Positions 49,696 to 59,545 of a stretch of DNA of 64,000 bases are shown here, in pieces; position 1 is the first letter of the stretch; the number at the start of each line of letters is the position of its first letter. The stretch lies in NCBI RefSeq assembly GCF_002572525.1, contig NZ_PDBS01000002.1:124001-188000 (forward strand), written 5' to 3'. The stretch comes from Natrinema sp. CBA1119. Its GTDB lineage: Archaea; Halobacteriota; Halobacteria; Halobacteriales; Natrialbaceae. The notes under the pieces are model-generated. The model ran no database searches and was not told the DNA's origin. It saw only the letters and a list, made by a program, of their open reading frames with translations. A program made the translations under genes and the position numbers.

Positions 49696-50812
49696 TGTGT
49701 CCTCTGTTGTCAGCATTGCGTTCGTTTGCATCTCCGCTGTCGGTGGCCGGTTCGTATTGGCCTGCGTCGGCGGGGACACGGTCACCGCGTTGCGTGTATC
49801 GCCAGTCGATGTTCGGCGTCTCGATCTCGTTGTTCGGGATGTGGGCGACGCCGGCGAGTTCGTCGACGGTCATGATCATGCGCCGGTCGGTCCACTCGCG
49901 GTCGGCCATCCGGGTGACATGCTGGCGGAGTACCTGCGCACGCTTGGCTTCCTTCCGATGCCATACCGGTGTATCGTCGAGACCCTGCTCGGTGATCGCG
50001 TTGTAGTACTTTCTGAACATTCCGGCCACCCCACGGGCACGGGCCTCGGCCTCGTCCTTATCTACTGAAATTGCGACCACACGGATGTTGACGTGGAACG
50101 CCTGCTGGCCGCGCTGCTGCTCGATAGTTTTGGCGGCCTGCTTGTCCTTCTCGCTTGCTGGCCGCGTGCGAGGATTGAGCCATCCCACCGACGTTCCCTG
50201 GCGGAGTGCGTGGGCGAGGTCGTCGACACTGTTGTGCTTGAACCGGTCGCCACCGGTCCAAGACTGCTTGGCCGGTCGAAAGACGACCTGCGTGACGACT
50301 TTGCTATCGTCGAGCGAGAGCATCTCGCTCGTGATCTCGCCATATGGATCCGTCTCCCACTCCTCGCTGTTGTGGTGGCGAATCGGGTAATAGGGGAGCT
50401 TCTCCATCTCTAGCCACGCACCGGCGACGTACTCGTCGGGCTCGATGACGGGGAAGGCAGATCCTCCTTCGACGGGGAACACCTCGCTGTTGGCGTAGTT
50501 GTTGCCGACGCGACGGCGGAACTTGTCGGCGGCCGCCTCAGTTGCAGCGTGCATGAAGAATTTGACCTTCCCCTCGTCGAACCAGACTTCGAAGGAGTGG
50601 TGGTCGCTCGTGTTCTTCCCCCGGAAGTTCGTCGTCACGTCGTGAACTGACTGGAGCAGTCCGGCGCCGTCGACGACTCCCTGATTCTCTTTGAACGGAC
50701 GAATCCTGAGCAGGATACCCGGCGCACTCTCTGGGTGCTGGACGAACGGCTCTTCGAACTCCAGCTGTGTTGCGTCGTACTGCAGGTTGCCACCCAGGAG
50801 TTGACTAAACAT
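49685..50812 (-). CDS. Conserved transfer-cluster protein (VirB4-N-like)
   Basis: The protein is 375 residues, starting MFSQLLGGNLQYD at 50812; a longer frame overlaps the VirB4 gene and is rejected. It contains LEFEEPFVQHPESAPGILLRIRPFKE and AFHVNIRVVAISVDKDEAEARARGV (in parts), a strand-rich pattern reminiscent of the N-terminal domain of VirB4/CagE proteins. It overlaps both neighbours, so it is a fixed component. No ATPase motif is present. Confidence 0.65.
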   Translation of the reverse strand: MFSQLLGGNLQYDATQLEFEEPFVQHPESAPGILLRIRPFKENQGVVDGAGLLQSVHDVTTNFRGKNTSDHHSFEVWFDEGKVKFFMHAATEAAADKFRRRVGNNYANSEVFPVEGGSAFPVIEPDEYVAGAWLEMEKLPYYPIRHHNSEEWETDPYGEITSEMLSLDDSKVVTQVVFRPAKQSWTGGDRFKHNSVDDLAHALRQGTSVGWLNPRTRPASEKDKQAAKTIEQQRGQQAFHVNIRVVAISVDKDEAEARARGVAGMFRKYYNAITEQGLDDTPVWHRKEAKRAQVLRQHVTRMADREWTDRRMIMTVDELAGVAHIPNNEIETPNIDWRYTQRGDRVPADAGQYEPATDSGDANERNADNRGHNGV

Positions 50813-53800
50813 CGTCAGCACCCTCCTCATCGGACTGGACAGCGTCGTCTCCGCCGTCAGCGAGCGCGGACGTCTCCACCGTACCGTTCCGCCGTGCGTT
50901 CGCGACGACCGCTTCGATGATCTCGTCCTCGGTGAACCCATCATCGAGAATGCGAGTCGCCTCGTCCTCGCAGAGGTCGTAGCGGTTAGTGAGCGCGTTC
51001 ATCTGCGCCTGATCCTCCACGAAGCCCTCGAAGTCGACGAGGTTCTCGGGCTCGGCACTAATCGTCTGCTGGATGAACTCGCGGTCGTCGGGCTCGTAGT
51101 CGATGACGCGCTTCTCGAACTCGTCAGCGACGACGTGCAGCGGGTATGTCCCGTGTTCTTCGACGCGGACGAGCGCCTGACTGTATCCGAGATCCTCCTT
51201 TCCGGCGTCGGCCCCACGGACGTACTGGCGCTGCTCACGCGTGAGCCCGATTTTGTCGGCCGTCTCGTCATCCAAGTCAGGCAGTTTGTGGAAGACTTTG
51301 ATGGGGCACATGCCAAGGATTTTCTCGGCCTGGTCGGTCTCGTAGAACTCCTGGGCAGTCTGGGAGAGTAGGACCATCCGCAGGCCGGCGTGGCGCTGGT
51401 GCCGGAACGCCGTTTCGAGGAAATCGAGATTCGCCTGATCCTCGAAGAGGTAGTGCGCCTCATCGATGGCGAGTTCGACGTTTCGATCGGTCTTTTTCGC
51501 CTGCTGGTAGACCGTCGACAAGAGCAACTGCATCAGGAACGTCTGCCGGTCGATTCCTGACGCACTCCCTTCGATTTGGCCGAGGTCGATGTAGACTACC
51601 TTGTTGTCGCCTTCGAGGATGTCGATCTCCGACCGCTCTGAGAGATTCGCGTACGCGCCACCCTCACGGAACGGCTGGAATGCAATGGCGAGTTCGTCGG
51701 CGTACTGTGCGGCGCGCTCGCGAGCAGATTCGGACGCTGCGATGTTGTGTTCCTCGGGATGGTCGGCGATATCCGCGAGGATACGATGGACATCCGTCAT
51801 CGTCGGCGAGTTCTCCGGGGTGTGCGTCGACACGTCGTCCTCGACGACACCTGCTTGCCGGTACGCTTCGTCGATGACGTACGAGAGCACCCCCGTTTCG
51901 GTTCCGAGGTTGATATCGCGAGCGGTCAGGAAGTTCTCGAGCACGGCGTACACCTCGTCTCTCTTCGCGGACAATGGTGAGATACCGTCCTCGGAATCGA
52001 GCACCTCCTGGGGCGTCTCACGGATCTCCAGGGGATTCAGCTGTGTGTCGCCCCCGACAGAGATCGTCTTCGCGTTCAGCGCGTCGGCGATGCCGTTGAA
52101 CCCGCCGACCGGGTCGATCATCACGAGCATCGTCTCCTGCTGGCGCTTCATCATCCGCAAGTGGCGCATGATGTCGCCGAATGTCTTCCCGGCGCCGGGC
52201 ATTCCGACGACGAGTTCGCTGTGGCCGGTTTCCAGCTCCCACGGGTTAATCTGGACAGGCGAACCGTTGTGACCGTGGTAGCCGTACTCGACGCCCTCGT
52301 CCATCATCATGTAGTTCGACGAGAACGGGAACATCGCGCCGACCGCCTGGTTCGTCAGCGTCGACATCCGGTCGCGACCAAGCTCATTCCGACCGAGGGG
52401 TGAGACTGTCGCAAGGCCCTTTTCTTGCCAGCGGTTCGCTACTTTGAGCGTACAGTTCGCGGGCGCGTCTTTGACAATCGAGCGCAGGCGCGTCGATTGG
52501 TTGTCTAGTTCCTGCTTGCTCTCGGCGGAGAGTCGGATGAAGACGCCACCACGGTAGAACGACGCCTTGTTCGCCCGCACGAGCGACCGCATGAACTTCC
52601 CACGGTCGATGTCCTCCTGGAGATCTTCGGCTTTAAGGCTGTTTGAGTCGTGCTGGTTGACCTTCAAATCCGAAATCCAGTCGGCCATCATATCCTCGGC
52701 CGACTGGTTGCCGAACGGATCGAGATGGATGCTGATGTCCGTCTGTAGTTCGGTCTCCAGCAGTAATCGCTCGAGCATCCCGTCGGCAGGTTCCTCCGGG
52801 AACTGCTCGATCCAGAACGTCCGGACGTACGTATCGTCGTTGATGACGGCGTAGGTCGTCTCCCAGTCGACCGTCGATGGCGCAATAACCGACTGATGTA
52901 GCGTCGACGTGTCATCGAGGTGATTCTCATAGTCGACGTCTGTCTTGTCGTCCGTTTCTGCGACTTCACTGTCAAGGTCATCGACGGAGATGTCCCACTC
53001 GTTGTTCTCTTGGTCGTGATCGTTGGTCGAAGTGCCACGACTGCTATACTGGCCATCGTCCATCGCGTCGACGACATCGTCTGGGTCTGGTGTCGACGGC
53101 ACGTCGTCGCTGATGCCGTGTGCGACGACTGGGAACGTGCCGATTGCGTCAGTGATATCGCCGTACTCCTCAGTGCGCCCTGTCCAGTATTCTTTGGTCA
53201 CACGAGTGAGATCGTAGGCGTCAACCGGACTGACCGAACAGCGGTAGAGCGACGACCCGCCCCGGCGGATCTGCCCAAGCCGAGATTCCAACTTGTCCTC
53301 TTTGAGGCGGTCGCGTTCGGCCTCGGAGAGACCGTCGGACTGGAATCGACCAAACACGCGCCCCAGGACAGGGATGTCGGCAAGGTAGGCGAGGACGCTA
53401 TCACCGGTTTCGTCGAGCTGTTCGACGTCGGCGTCGCGAACGGCGGTGATGATGTAGTATTCGCGGATGGTCGTGCTTTCGGAGTCGATATCGCCATCCT
53501 GGTTGGTGTTGGTGGTGATGTACTCTTCGAGCAGCCGCTTGAGGATGGGGCGCGAGCGGACGTCGGCGTCACCGAGGCGACGCTGGTGGCCACGGACGAC
53601 GTCGTCCTGGTCGACTTCCCGGCTGGTGAGATAGAACTTCACGTGGAAGTCGATGGTCGCATTGACAAACTCGGAGAGCGATTGGACGGCTTTCGCCCAC
53701 GCCTCGTCGTCTTCGAGCGCCATGTTCGCCGGTTCGACTTTCATTGCGCCGACGAGTGCGCCGTCTGACCGCTCAATGGCGTGCGGGAAGACCTGACCAA

Positions 53801-54143
53801 CGCGGGTCAGGTAGCGGACTTCGCTATTGTCCTCACCGTGAGTGTACTCCTTGTTCTTGACCGCCCAGCCGAGGCGGGCGGCCAGCCACTCGGTTAGCCA
53901 CAGGTAGGAGGGCTTCACCTTGTGGAGTAATCCCAGAAGGAGTCCGAGCATGATGCCGATCCCGAGGATTGGGATCGTAAAGGTGGCCGGGACGAGTGCT
54001 GCGCCGATGAGCGTGACGAACGCCACGCCGACGAACAGCATGATCTCGCCGATGGTATACCCCTGGAAGAACGCAGTCGTCCCGCCGAGGGATTGATGAA
54101 TTCGTCGCGCGCTGTACTCGTGGTCGTCAGTGTTTGTACTCAT
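50805..54143 (-). CDS. VirB4-like conjugative ATPase
   Basis: The protein is 1112 residues. N-terminal helices (about 30-75) resemble a fused VirB3-like membrane segment. An extended N-terminal domain follows with YIITAVRDADVEQL and the CagE/VirB4-type VYIDLGQIEG. Walker A VVGMPGAGKTFGD near 649 and Walker B LAIDEAHYLFED near 891 are intact, and VLLSQTAQEF follows. It powers assembly of type IV secretion channels. It lies in the operon between the VirB6-like protein and the VirB4-N-like protein. Confidence 0.9.
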   Translation of the reverse strand: MSTNTDDHEYSARRIHQSLGGTTAFFQGYTIGEIMLFVGVAFVTLIGAALVPATFTIPILGIGIMLGLLLGLLHKVKPSYLWLTEWLAARLGWAVKNKEYTHGEDNSEVRYLTRVGQVFPHAIERSDGALVGAMKVEPANMALEDDEAWAKAVQSLSEFVNATIDFHVKFYLTSREVDQDDVVRGHQRRLGDADVRSRPILKRLLEEYITTNTNQDGDIDSESTTIREYYIITAVRDADVEQLDETGDSVLAYLADIPVLGRVFGRFQSDGLSEAERDRLKEDKLESRLGQIRRGGSSLYRCSVSPVDAYDLTRVTKEYWTGRTEEYGDITDAIGTFPVVAHGISDDVPSTPDPDDVVDAMDDGQYSSRGTSTNDHDQENNEWDISVDDLDSEVAETDDKTDVDYENHLDDTSTLHQSVIAPSTVDWETTYAVINDDTYVRTFWIEQFPEEPADGMLERLLLETELQTDISIHLDPFGNQSAEDMMADWISDLKVNQHDSNSLKAEDLQEDIDRGKFMRSLVRANKASFYRGGVFIRLSAESKQELDNQSTRLRSIVKDAPANCTLKVANRWQEKGLATVSPLGRNELGRDRMSTLTNQAVGAMFPFSSNYMMMDEGVEYGYHGHNGSPVQINPWELETGHSELVVGMPGAGKTFGDIMRHLRMMKRQQETMLVMIDPVGGFNGIADALNAKTISVGGDTQLNPLEIRETPQEVLDSEDGISPLSAKRDEVYAVLENFLTARDINLGTETGVLSYVIDEAYRQAGVVEDDVSTHTPENSPTMTDVHRILADIADHPEEHNIAASESARERAAQYADELAIAFQPFREGGAYANLSERSEIDILEGDNKVVYIDLGQIEGSASGIDRQTFLMQLLLSTVYQQAKKTDRNVELAIDEAHYLFEDQANLDFLETAFRHQRHAGLRMVLLSQTAQEFYETDQAEKILGMCPIKVFHKLPDLDDETADKIGLTREQRQYVRGADAGKEDLGYSQALVRVEEHGTYPLHVVADEFEKRVIDYEPDDREFIQQTISAEPENLVDFEGFVEDQAQMNALTNRYDLCEDEATRILDDGFTEDEIIEAVVANARRNGTVETSALADGGDDAVQSDEEGADDV

Positions 54144-54149
54144 GGATCG

Positions 54150-55346
54150 TCACCACCGCGAAACCTTGTTTTTCGTGTTCCTGAACGCCTGCTTCGACCG
54201 GGCCTTCGCCGCCTGTGTGGCCTGACTCACGTCTTCTTTCGTCTTATCGCGCATCCGTCCCGTCTTCGACTGCCGCAGGTTATTGTAGCGACCTGCGTGG
54301 CCCTTCGCCGATTGAGCAGACGATCCAAGCGTGTAGGCTTTCGAATCACCGCTACCGAGCTGTGTTTGTCCGCTCTTCGTTACCGGGCCGTGGCCGTTCT
54401 CGGCGTATCCTCGATGCACGTTCCGGGCACCGCGAACAGATTTTCCAGTGCCTGTTTTCGCGGCTGAGGCGGCAGCCGCCGGATTCGTCTTTCCCGCTCC
54501 CTGTCGGGCGATCGTCTGGACCGCAGGGGCAGACCAGTAGACGGTCATAATCGAGGCGATACAGGCCGCCGGTATGAGCACGAGCCCAAGGAATAGCGAG
54601 AAGATTCCGTCTGCGCTCGTAGTGAGATTCATCTGCCAGCCGATTCGAAAGAGGACGGCAGCAGGAAGTCCCGCGAGAACGAGACCAGGATAGACGCCAG
54701 CAGCACGGCGAGCGATCTCCGATGCCGGGCTGAGTGGCCACACGTCAAGTGCCCAGAAGACACCGAGTAACGGCATCAATGGCGTCAGTACGAGGATTCC
54801 AAGCCACCGAAGACCGTAGACGATGGCGGCAACAATGAGCAAAAAGTTCGAAATCATCACCATGGCGAGAACGACGAAAAGACCACCGACTGCCGATTCG
54901 ATGAGACTCCCAAACCCGGCCGACATACTGTCAATTGGGGCGAGCGTGAGGCCCAGTGCATCGGCGAACTGGAGCGGAAGCGAGACAAGCGGGAACCAGA
55001 CAAACGTCCCCATGAACACGAGCCCGATCCGTCGGAGGAGTCGTTTACGACGGTAGTTACTGATTGATCCCGATCGGAGACCGATGTACGCGAGTCCAAT
55101 AACTAGTAACATGATCGTCAACGGCAGAATGTACTGGAGATAGAAACCCGCATACAGACTCTGCCATGGCGCATTATCGGGCGTGCCGACGACGATGTAC
55201 CGGGAGCTGGATTCCGGCGCGGGGACACCGACAATTGGGTTGAGAAGCGCCTCGAAAATGTCATTTGCAAACCCGAGGAATGCCTCTTTAATGCTCGTGA
55301 GGACGTTCTCGATGGCGTCCTCAACCTGCTCTTCCATCCATCCCAT
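54150..55346 (-). CDS. VirB6/TrbL-like polytopic membrane protein
   Basis: The protein is 398 residues with six to seven transmembrane helices in residues 60-280. An amphipathic N-terminus (MGWMEEQVEDAIENVLTSI) is followed by a helix pair separated by an extracellular loop. The C-terminal 120 residues are basic and low-complexity (AAAASAAKTGTGKSVRGA, in parts). This pattern fits VirB6/TrbL channel proteins. The start directly follows the stop of the lipoprotein gene, and its stop is 6 bp before the VirB4-like gene. Confidence 0.75.
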   Translation of the reverse strand: MGWMEEQVEDAIENVLTSIKEAFLGFANDIFEALLNPIVGVPAPESSSRYIVVGTPDNAPWQSLYAGFYLQYILPLTIMLLVIGLAYIGLRSGSISNYRRKRLLRRIGLVFMGTFVWFPLVSLPLQFADALGLTLAPIDSMSAGFGSLIESAVGGLFVVLAMVMISNFLLIVAAIVYGLRWLGILVLTPLMPLLGVFWALDVWPLSPASEIARRAAGVYPGLVLAGLPAAVLFRIGWQMNLTTSADGIFSLFLGLVLIPAACIASIMTVYWSAPAVQTIARQGAGKTNPAAAASAAKTGTGKSVRGARNVHRGYAENGHGPVTKSGQTQLGSGDSKAYTLGSSAQSAKGHAGRYNNLRQSKTGRMRDKTKEDVSQATQAAKARSKQAFRNTKNKVSRW

Positions 55347-56234
55347 TCAGGTATCACTCCCGTTCGACGTCGTTTGGGTCGAATCAGTCGGGTCGCCGTC
55401 CACGATGGTTAGTTCACACGAGTATTTCTCCCCACCATACTCGATTGTCTGTGAGTAGGACGGATTCGTCCCAGCCTGGACGGCTCCTGTGACGGTGAGC
55501 GTATCCGTCTCCAAGTTGCCACAATCGATAGCCCCGTAAACACCAGTCGGATCTTCCGTCTGATATATCGGAGCAGTAGAGTAGATAGTTGTCTCACCTG
55601 GCGGCAAGAGGGTGTTAGGATTGTGCGTCAACGTCCCCGATGGAGATACCTTGGTATGTGGTGAATCTGTCCACTGAAACGCCGTGAGATACGTCGGCGC
55701 GTTCCCTGTATTTTCGACAGTAAGAACGGCGAATTGCTGCCACATTGATCTGTCCTTGTCCCAATCCATGTCCGGATGGTTCTTCGCCCACTTGACGTCT
55801 GTAATCGTGACCTCGGGCTCGAGGGAGATCGTCGTCTCGCCGACCGTCTCGTCACCAGCGACAGCGACGACGCGGTAGTCACCGGGCGTGTACCCGTCTT
55901 CGGCTTCACCGAGGAGCTGGAATGTAACCTGTGTCGCCCCCTCTTCGACTCGCTGAAGCGCGTTCATCTCACCATTCGGATTGAGAAGATTCACCGAATT
56001 AGCCTCAGTGTCGCTGGCGAGTTCGACAACGAGGGCGGTCTCGTTCATCGCGACGCTCGCAAAGATATCGCTCTCGCTTCCAAGAGGTGGTGATGTCCCA
56101 GAGTCAGTACTATTGTTATCGGATGGCGATGAGGTACAGCCAGCGAGCGCGACGAGGGCTCCGCTGAGCCCACTGAGGACTGTTCGGCGGTCGATACACC
56201 TGCTGTGACTGGGTGAGTTGGTGTTGTCGTTCAT
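55347..56234 (-). CDS. Tat-type lipoprotein of the transfer cluster
   Basis: The protein is 295 residues. The N-terminus CIDRRTVLSGLSGALVALAGC has a twin-arginine motif (RR) followed by a hydrophobic stretch and a lipobox LAGC near residue 33, so it is exported folded and lipid-anchored. The mature part is beta-rich (VTITDVKWAKN, VLTVENTGNAPTYLT). No family was recognised. Its start overlaps the upstream stop by 4 bp. Confidence 0.78.
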   Translation of the reverse strand: MNDNTNSPSHSRCIDRRTVLSGLSGALVALAGCTSSPSDNNSTDSGTSPPLGSESDIFASVAMNETALVVELASDTEANSVNLLNPNGEMNALQRVEEGATQVTFQLLGEAEDGYTPGDYRVVAVAGDETVGETTISLEPEVTITDVKWAKNHPDMDWDKDRSMWQQFAVLTVENTGNAPTYLTAFQWTDSPHTKVSPSGTLTHNPNTLLPPGETTIYSTAPIYQTEDPTGVYGAIDCGNLETDTLTVTGAVQAGTNPSYSQTIEYGGEKYSCELTIVDGDPTDSTQTTSNGSDT

Positions 56235-57991
56235 GTTCGGTTTGAGAGTCCAAGCAGCGCGCCATCGGACATGTAGTCGAAGCCGAAGACTAGGACAGCG
56301 ACGGGGATGAACCAGAGTATCGTCACGACGACGAGCTGGATGAGCGTCTGGAAGTCGGGGAAGTTCGCAGGTGTCTTCGCGACGTCATCCGACGCTTCGT
56401 ATGGTTGATCAGTGCGCCACCATGGAGCCGACTGGTACTGGCCGTGAACGAGCAGAGAGGGATTCGAAATGGTAATGACAGCCATTCCACTGTTGTTGAG
56501 CGTCGTGGTCTGATTCCCGACCGCCACGCGGCCGGTCGTGACAATATCATCAGTCGCATTCTCCGTGACTTTTGCACGGACGACCGCGTGGGTAGCGTTG
56601 GCTTCGGTGACGGTCACGGTGAGATTCGTCTCGCGGACGGTTTGCTGCTCTGAGAGGGAGACCGTTCGCGATTGCCCTCTGACGATGCCATGTACCGTGA
56701 CCTCACGGAAGGCGCTCTTGTCGAGGGTTGTGGAACTTACAGCAATCGAGTCTGCGTTCACGTACGGATCGGCAGACCCGAGGTCGATGTTTGGCGGTAG
56801 CGACGGCCCTGATTGTTCTGTCCCCCACGTTTCCTCGATGACGAGTGGACGCTTCCCATCGCCGGTTGGTTCGGTCAGCACGTATGACGCTTGCTGACTC
56901 GGGAACGCGTGGACTTGGACGGGACGCACCGACGACTCACTACGTGACGTGTTGGCCGCGGTGGTCGTGACCATCGTCTGCCAGCCAGATTTCCCGGCTG
57001 TGTAGAACCACCAGTTGCTCCGGGCCCGAACGTCACCGTCGACCGCAATCGTCGACCACTCCGTGTTCGGATGGACGACCGCGCCGATTTGGTCCTCGTT
57101 TGCTTCGAACTGGACACGATTCCCAGAAATGCCGGAAAGTTGGTTGACAACGACGGTCTGTGACGTCGACACCGTTTTCGATGCTTCAGGGGTTTCGACG
57201 TCGCGATTCCAATCTCCGTCACAACTGGAGATCGAGGAGTTCCAGTCTGGACAATCCAGTGTGACGTGACGGAGTTGTACCGTAATATTGGCCTCGACGG
57301 TCAGCTGCGGTGATTCCGAGAGGTCAGTGTACTGGAGCGTGGCCTGATGGCCGCTTCCAGTGTTGATGGTTCGCCCATCAGCGGAGAGCTCAACAGACTC
57401 GATACTCGTTTGGTCGATCGACCAGTGATCACGCTGCGACCCGTTCTGATCCCCTTGGGGAACAGCAACGCGGTAGTCACTGAGTGCGCGGACCTGGCCG
57501 TCTGGGGCAACGTATTGCGTCGTCTCGTTCCCTTGGTGGAGGATCGTCGACGGTTGGGTGGCGAAGATGCTGACATACGCATCCTTTATGTACACACCGT
57601 CTTCGAGGGATGCACTTTCAGGATGGATAGACGTATCTCGGCCACCAGGACTGAAATCACCGGAATCTCCATTGTTCCAGTCCCCAGTAGCCTGTGGTGG
57701 CTGCTCGAACGGGATGTCCGTCGACCGAGCAAGTCGGTGTGCGAACTCGGCACGCGATGAAACGTTTGCATCGTCGAAATCGTCTGCTGAGAGATTGCCG
57801 TTGTCGGCGTCCTCGGACCAGAGATGCTGAAACGTACTGTTATTCACGCCGTAGTCCGGTCCGTCGTCAGGAACAGCAGATCCTGAATCGGATGTTGTGG
57901 CGGGAGCTATGCCTCCCGCGACGACAACTACAGCGCTGCTGCTCACGAGAAAGAGGGCAAGCACGGCAGCCATCGTACGGAGGGTGTACAT
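56231..57991 (-). CDS. Large surface-exposed protein of the transfer cluster
   Basis: The protein is 586 residues, starting MYTLRTMAAVLALFLVSSSAV, a signal peptide. The mature domain is long, acidic and rich in N-x-S/T sequons and beta-strand patterns. One transmembrane helix closes it (LIQLVVVTILWFIPVAVLVFG near the end). It is likely displayed on the cell surface, for cell contact or adhesion. It overlaps the lipoprotein gene (ATGA). Family unknown. Confidence 0.75.
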   Translation of the reverse strand: MYTLRTMAAVLALFLVSSSAVVVVAGGIAPATTSDSGSAVPDDGPDYGVNNSTFQHLWSEDADNGNLSADDFDDANVSSRAEFAHRLARSTDIPFEQPPQATGDWNNGDSGDFSPGGRDTSIHPESASLEDGVYIKDAYVSIFATQPSTILHQGNETTQYVAPDGQVRALSDYRVAVPQGDQNGSQRDHWSIDQTSIESVELSADGRTINTGSGHQATLQYTDLSESPQLTVEANITVQLRHVTLDCPDWNSSISSCDGDWNRDVETPEASKTVSTSQTVVVNQLSGISGNRVQFEANEDQIGAVVHPNTEWSTIAVDGDVRARSNWWFYTAGKSGWQTMVTTTAANTSRSESSVRPVQVHAFPSQQASYVLTEPTGDGKRPLVIEETWGTEQSGPSLPPNIDLGSADPYVNADSIAVSSTTLDKSAFREVTVHGIVRGQSRTVSLSEQQTVRETNLTVTVTEANATHAVVRAKVTENATDDIVTTGRVAVGNQTTTLNNSGMAVITISNPSLLVHGQYQSAPWWRTDQPYEASDDVAKTPANFPDFQTLIQLVVVTILWFIPVAVLVFGFDYMSDGALLGLSNRT

Positions 57992-58042
57992 GATTATGAG
58001 GTGAGGGGAGCGGAGACAGTTCGCTAGCCACTCCAAATGGGA

Positions 58043-58528
58043 TTAGAAGGGCTTCACGCAGTCTGAGAAGCCGAATCCCATTTGACTACCGACTTTGTCG
58101 ATGAGTTCGGGCGAGACGAGTGCGAGGGTGACGATGCCGAAGCCGATGCCGGACATGACGAGTTTTTCCTTGGCATCGTTCTTCTTCTCGGGGTTACCGC
58201 CAGCGCGCATGTACGAGAGGCCAGCCTTCCCGATGTAGAAACCGGTTGCGGGGAGGCCGAGGCCTGCGACCGCGCCGAACACGAGGTCAATCCCTGTCGC
58301 GACGCCAGTGTCACAGTATACATCGCCGACCTGACTCTGTGCGGCGGCCGGGCCAACAGCGACGATGAGGAACGCGAGCCCCATCGAGAGGGAGACAAAC
58401 CGCGGAGGCGCTCGAGCGAGGACTGCTTTGAGACGGTGGCTGATCGTCGACTCGGCGTTCTGGTCGTCAGTAGGGGATGTTTCAGTTGACAGTGCATCGC
58501 TCGCGGGGTCAGAGGGTGCTTGGCTCAT
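58043..58528 (-). CDS. VirB2-like small membrane subunit
   Basis: The protein is 161 residues. An N-terminal tail of about 45 residues is followed by a helix FVSLSMGLAFLIVAVGPAAAQ. Two further helices follow in the mature part (GIDLVFGAVAGLGLPATGFYIG, LVMSGIGFGIVTLAL) around a short basic loop. This is a pilin/VirB2-type layout with a signal-like first helix ending AAAQ. A CysxxCys-like pair is not evident; the two cysteines flank the helices. Confidence 0.72.
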   Translation of the reverse strand: MSQAPSDPASDALSTETSPTDDQNAESTISHRLKAVLARAPPRFVSLSMGLAFLIVAVGPAAAQSQVGDVYCDTGVATGIDLVFGAVAGLGLPATGFYIGKAGLSYMRAGGNPEKKNDAKEKLVMSGIGFGIVTLALVSPELIDKVGSQMGFGFSDCVKPF

Positions 58529-58540
58529 AGACTGGGGGAG

Positions 58541-58810
58541 CTAGTCGGTGGAAGGGTTTGCTTCGAGCAGGGCGTTCATATCCTCGATGCTGGAGGTTTG
58601 TTCGAGGAGGCCGTCGAGATCTCGGTCGCTGTCAGTAAGCGCGTCGTCGACGAGGTTCGAGAGTTCGTCGCGGTCGATATCTCGATAGGCCGTCTGCTCG
58701 GCCAATGCCTCACGGAAGAGCCCGGATGCGTTGATTCCGGTCGCCCAGCTGAGGAATAACGCATCGGCGGGCATGATCGACACAGTGGTGTTGACGGTGT
58801 TCCGTGACAT
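58541..58810 (-). CDS. Small acidic protein, first gene of the transfer cluster
   Basis: The protein is 89 residues. It has no transmembrane helix; the N-terminus (SRNTVNTTVSIMPADALFLSW, in parts) is hydrophobic-mixed and the rest is acidic with helices. No family was recognised. It is 12 bp from the VirB2-like gene and is the first gene of the minus-strand transfer operon, followed upstream by an AT-rich region. Confidence 0.6.
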   Translation of the reverse strand: MSRNTVNTTVSIMPADALFLSWATGINASGLFREALAEQTAYRDIDRDELSNLVDDALTDSDRDLDGLLEQTSSIEDMNALLEANPSTD

Positions 58811-59060
58811 TCGTCAGTTGATTATGTGCGATTGAACGATAGCTGGCAATGTTGATTACATTCATATATAATTTTTGGAAATCACCGATAACGATGGATA
58901 ACCGATATTGAAGATTATATAATTATGGTCTATCGTGTTATCACTCGAATAGTGGAATTGCAATACGGGAATATGAAGTACAGTGCACTGACTCTTGTAG
59001 CAGGGTTATTCTACACCGGAGGTTAAGACACTAGAGGAAACCCCGTCACCTGATGGAAAG
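58811..59060. promoter_or_regulatory. AT-rich upstream region of the transfer operon
   Basis: No gene is supported here. The sequence is strongly AT-rich (ATTCATATATAATTTTTGG, GATTATATAATTATGG) against a GC-rich window. It divides the minus-strand transfer operon from the plus-strand zinc-ribbon gene. It should contain the operon promoter. No palindrome stands out. Confidence 0.5.
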
Positions 59061-59225
59061 ATGCGACGATGTGGCGGTGGAATATTCGACGGCTATCGCT
59101 GCGATAATTGCGGAGACTACACCTGTGAGGGCTGTTTCGAATATCTTCCCTCGAAGGGTCTAGTCGTAACCAAACATAAATGCCCTCACTGTGACGAATG
59201 GGCTGTCCTCGATCGGTACGCCTGA
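59061..59225 (+). CDS. Small zinc-ribbon protein (54 residues)
   Basis: ATG at 59061 gives MRRCGGGIFDGYRCDNCGDY, then CEGCFEYLPSKGLVVTKHKCPHCDEW, and stops at 59225. Cysteine spacing CxxC appears three times (CDNC, CEGC, CPHC), enough for two zinc knuckles. It is short and alone, so the function is unknown. Confidence 0.6.
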   Translation: MRRCGGGIFDGYRCDNCGDYTCEGCFEYLPSKGLVVTKHKCPHCDEWAVLDRYA

Positions 59226-59545
59226 TGCTACTTCAAGCAACAAATAAAGTTAACACTAAGTTAGTGTCCAAAAATCCAGCTACAGAACTGGAGTTGCTCA
59301 AGTTCGTCGTCGACGGGCTAGGTACGGAGGGCGTGGATTACAGGCGGTTTGCTACCAATCGCTCCATCCCTATATTTCCAGTATTTCGATGGAATCAGTC
59401 AGGCAGAAGTGGCTCGCTGGGAAAGATTCACCAATATACCGGTACGGCGACAACCAAGAAACGAGGATGTCCGTGAGCGTTCACGGCGTCTCGGTTCCAG
59501 ACGTCCGCTGTCTATACTCTTTCTTGTTGTACCGCTCTCACATAG
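59226..59545. other. Region without a supported gene
   Basis: The stretch has overlapping frames in both strands but none has the composition or patterns of a haloarchaeal protein. It leads into the decayed membrane protein. It may be remnant DNA. Confidence 0.35.
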
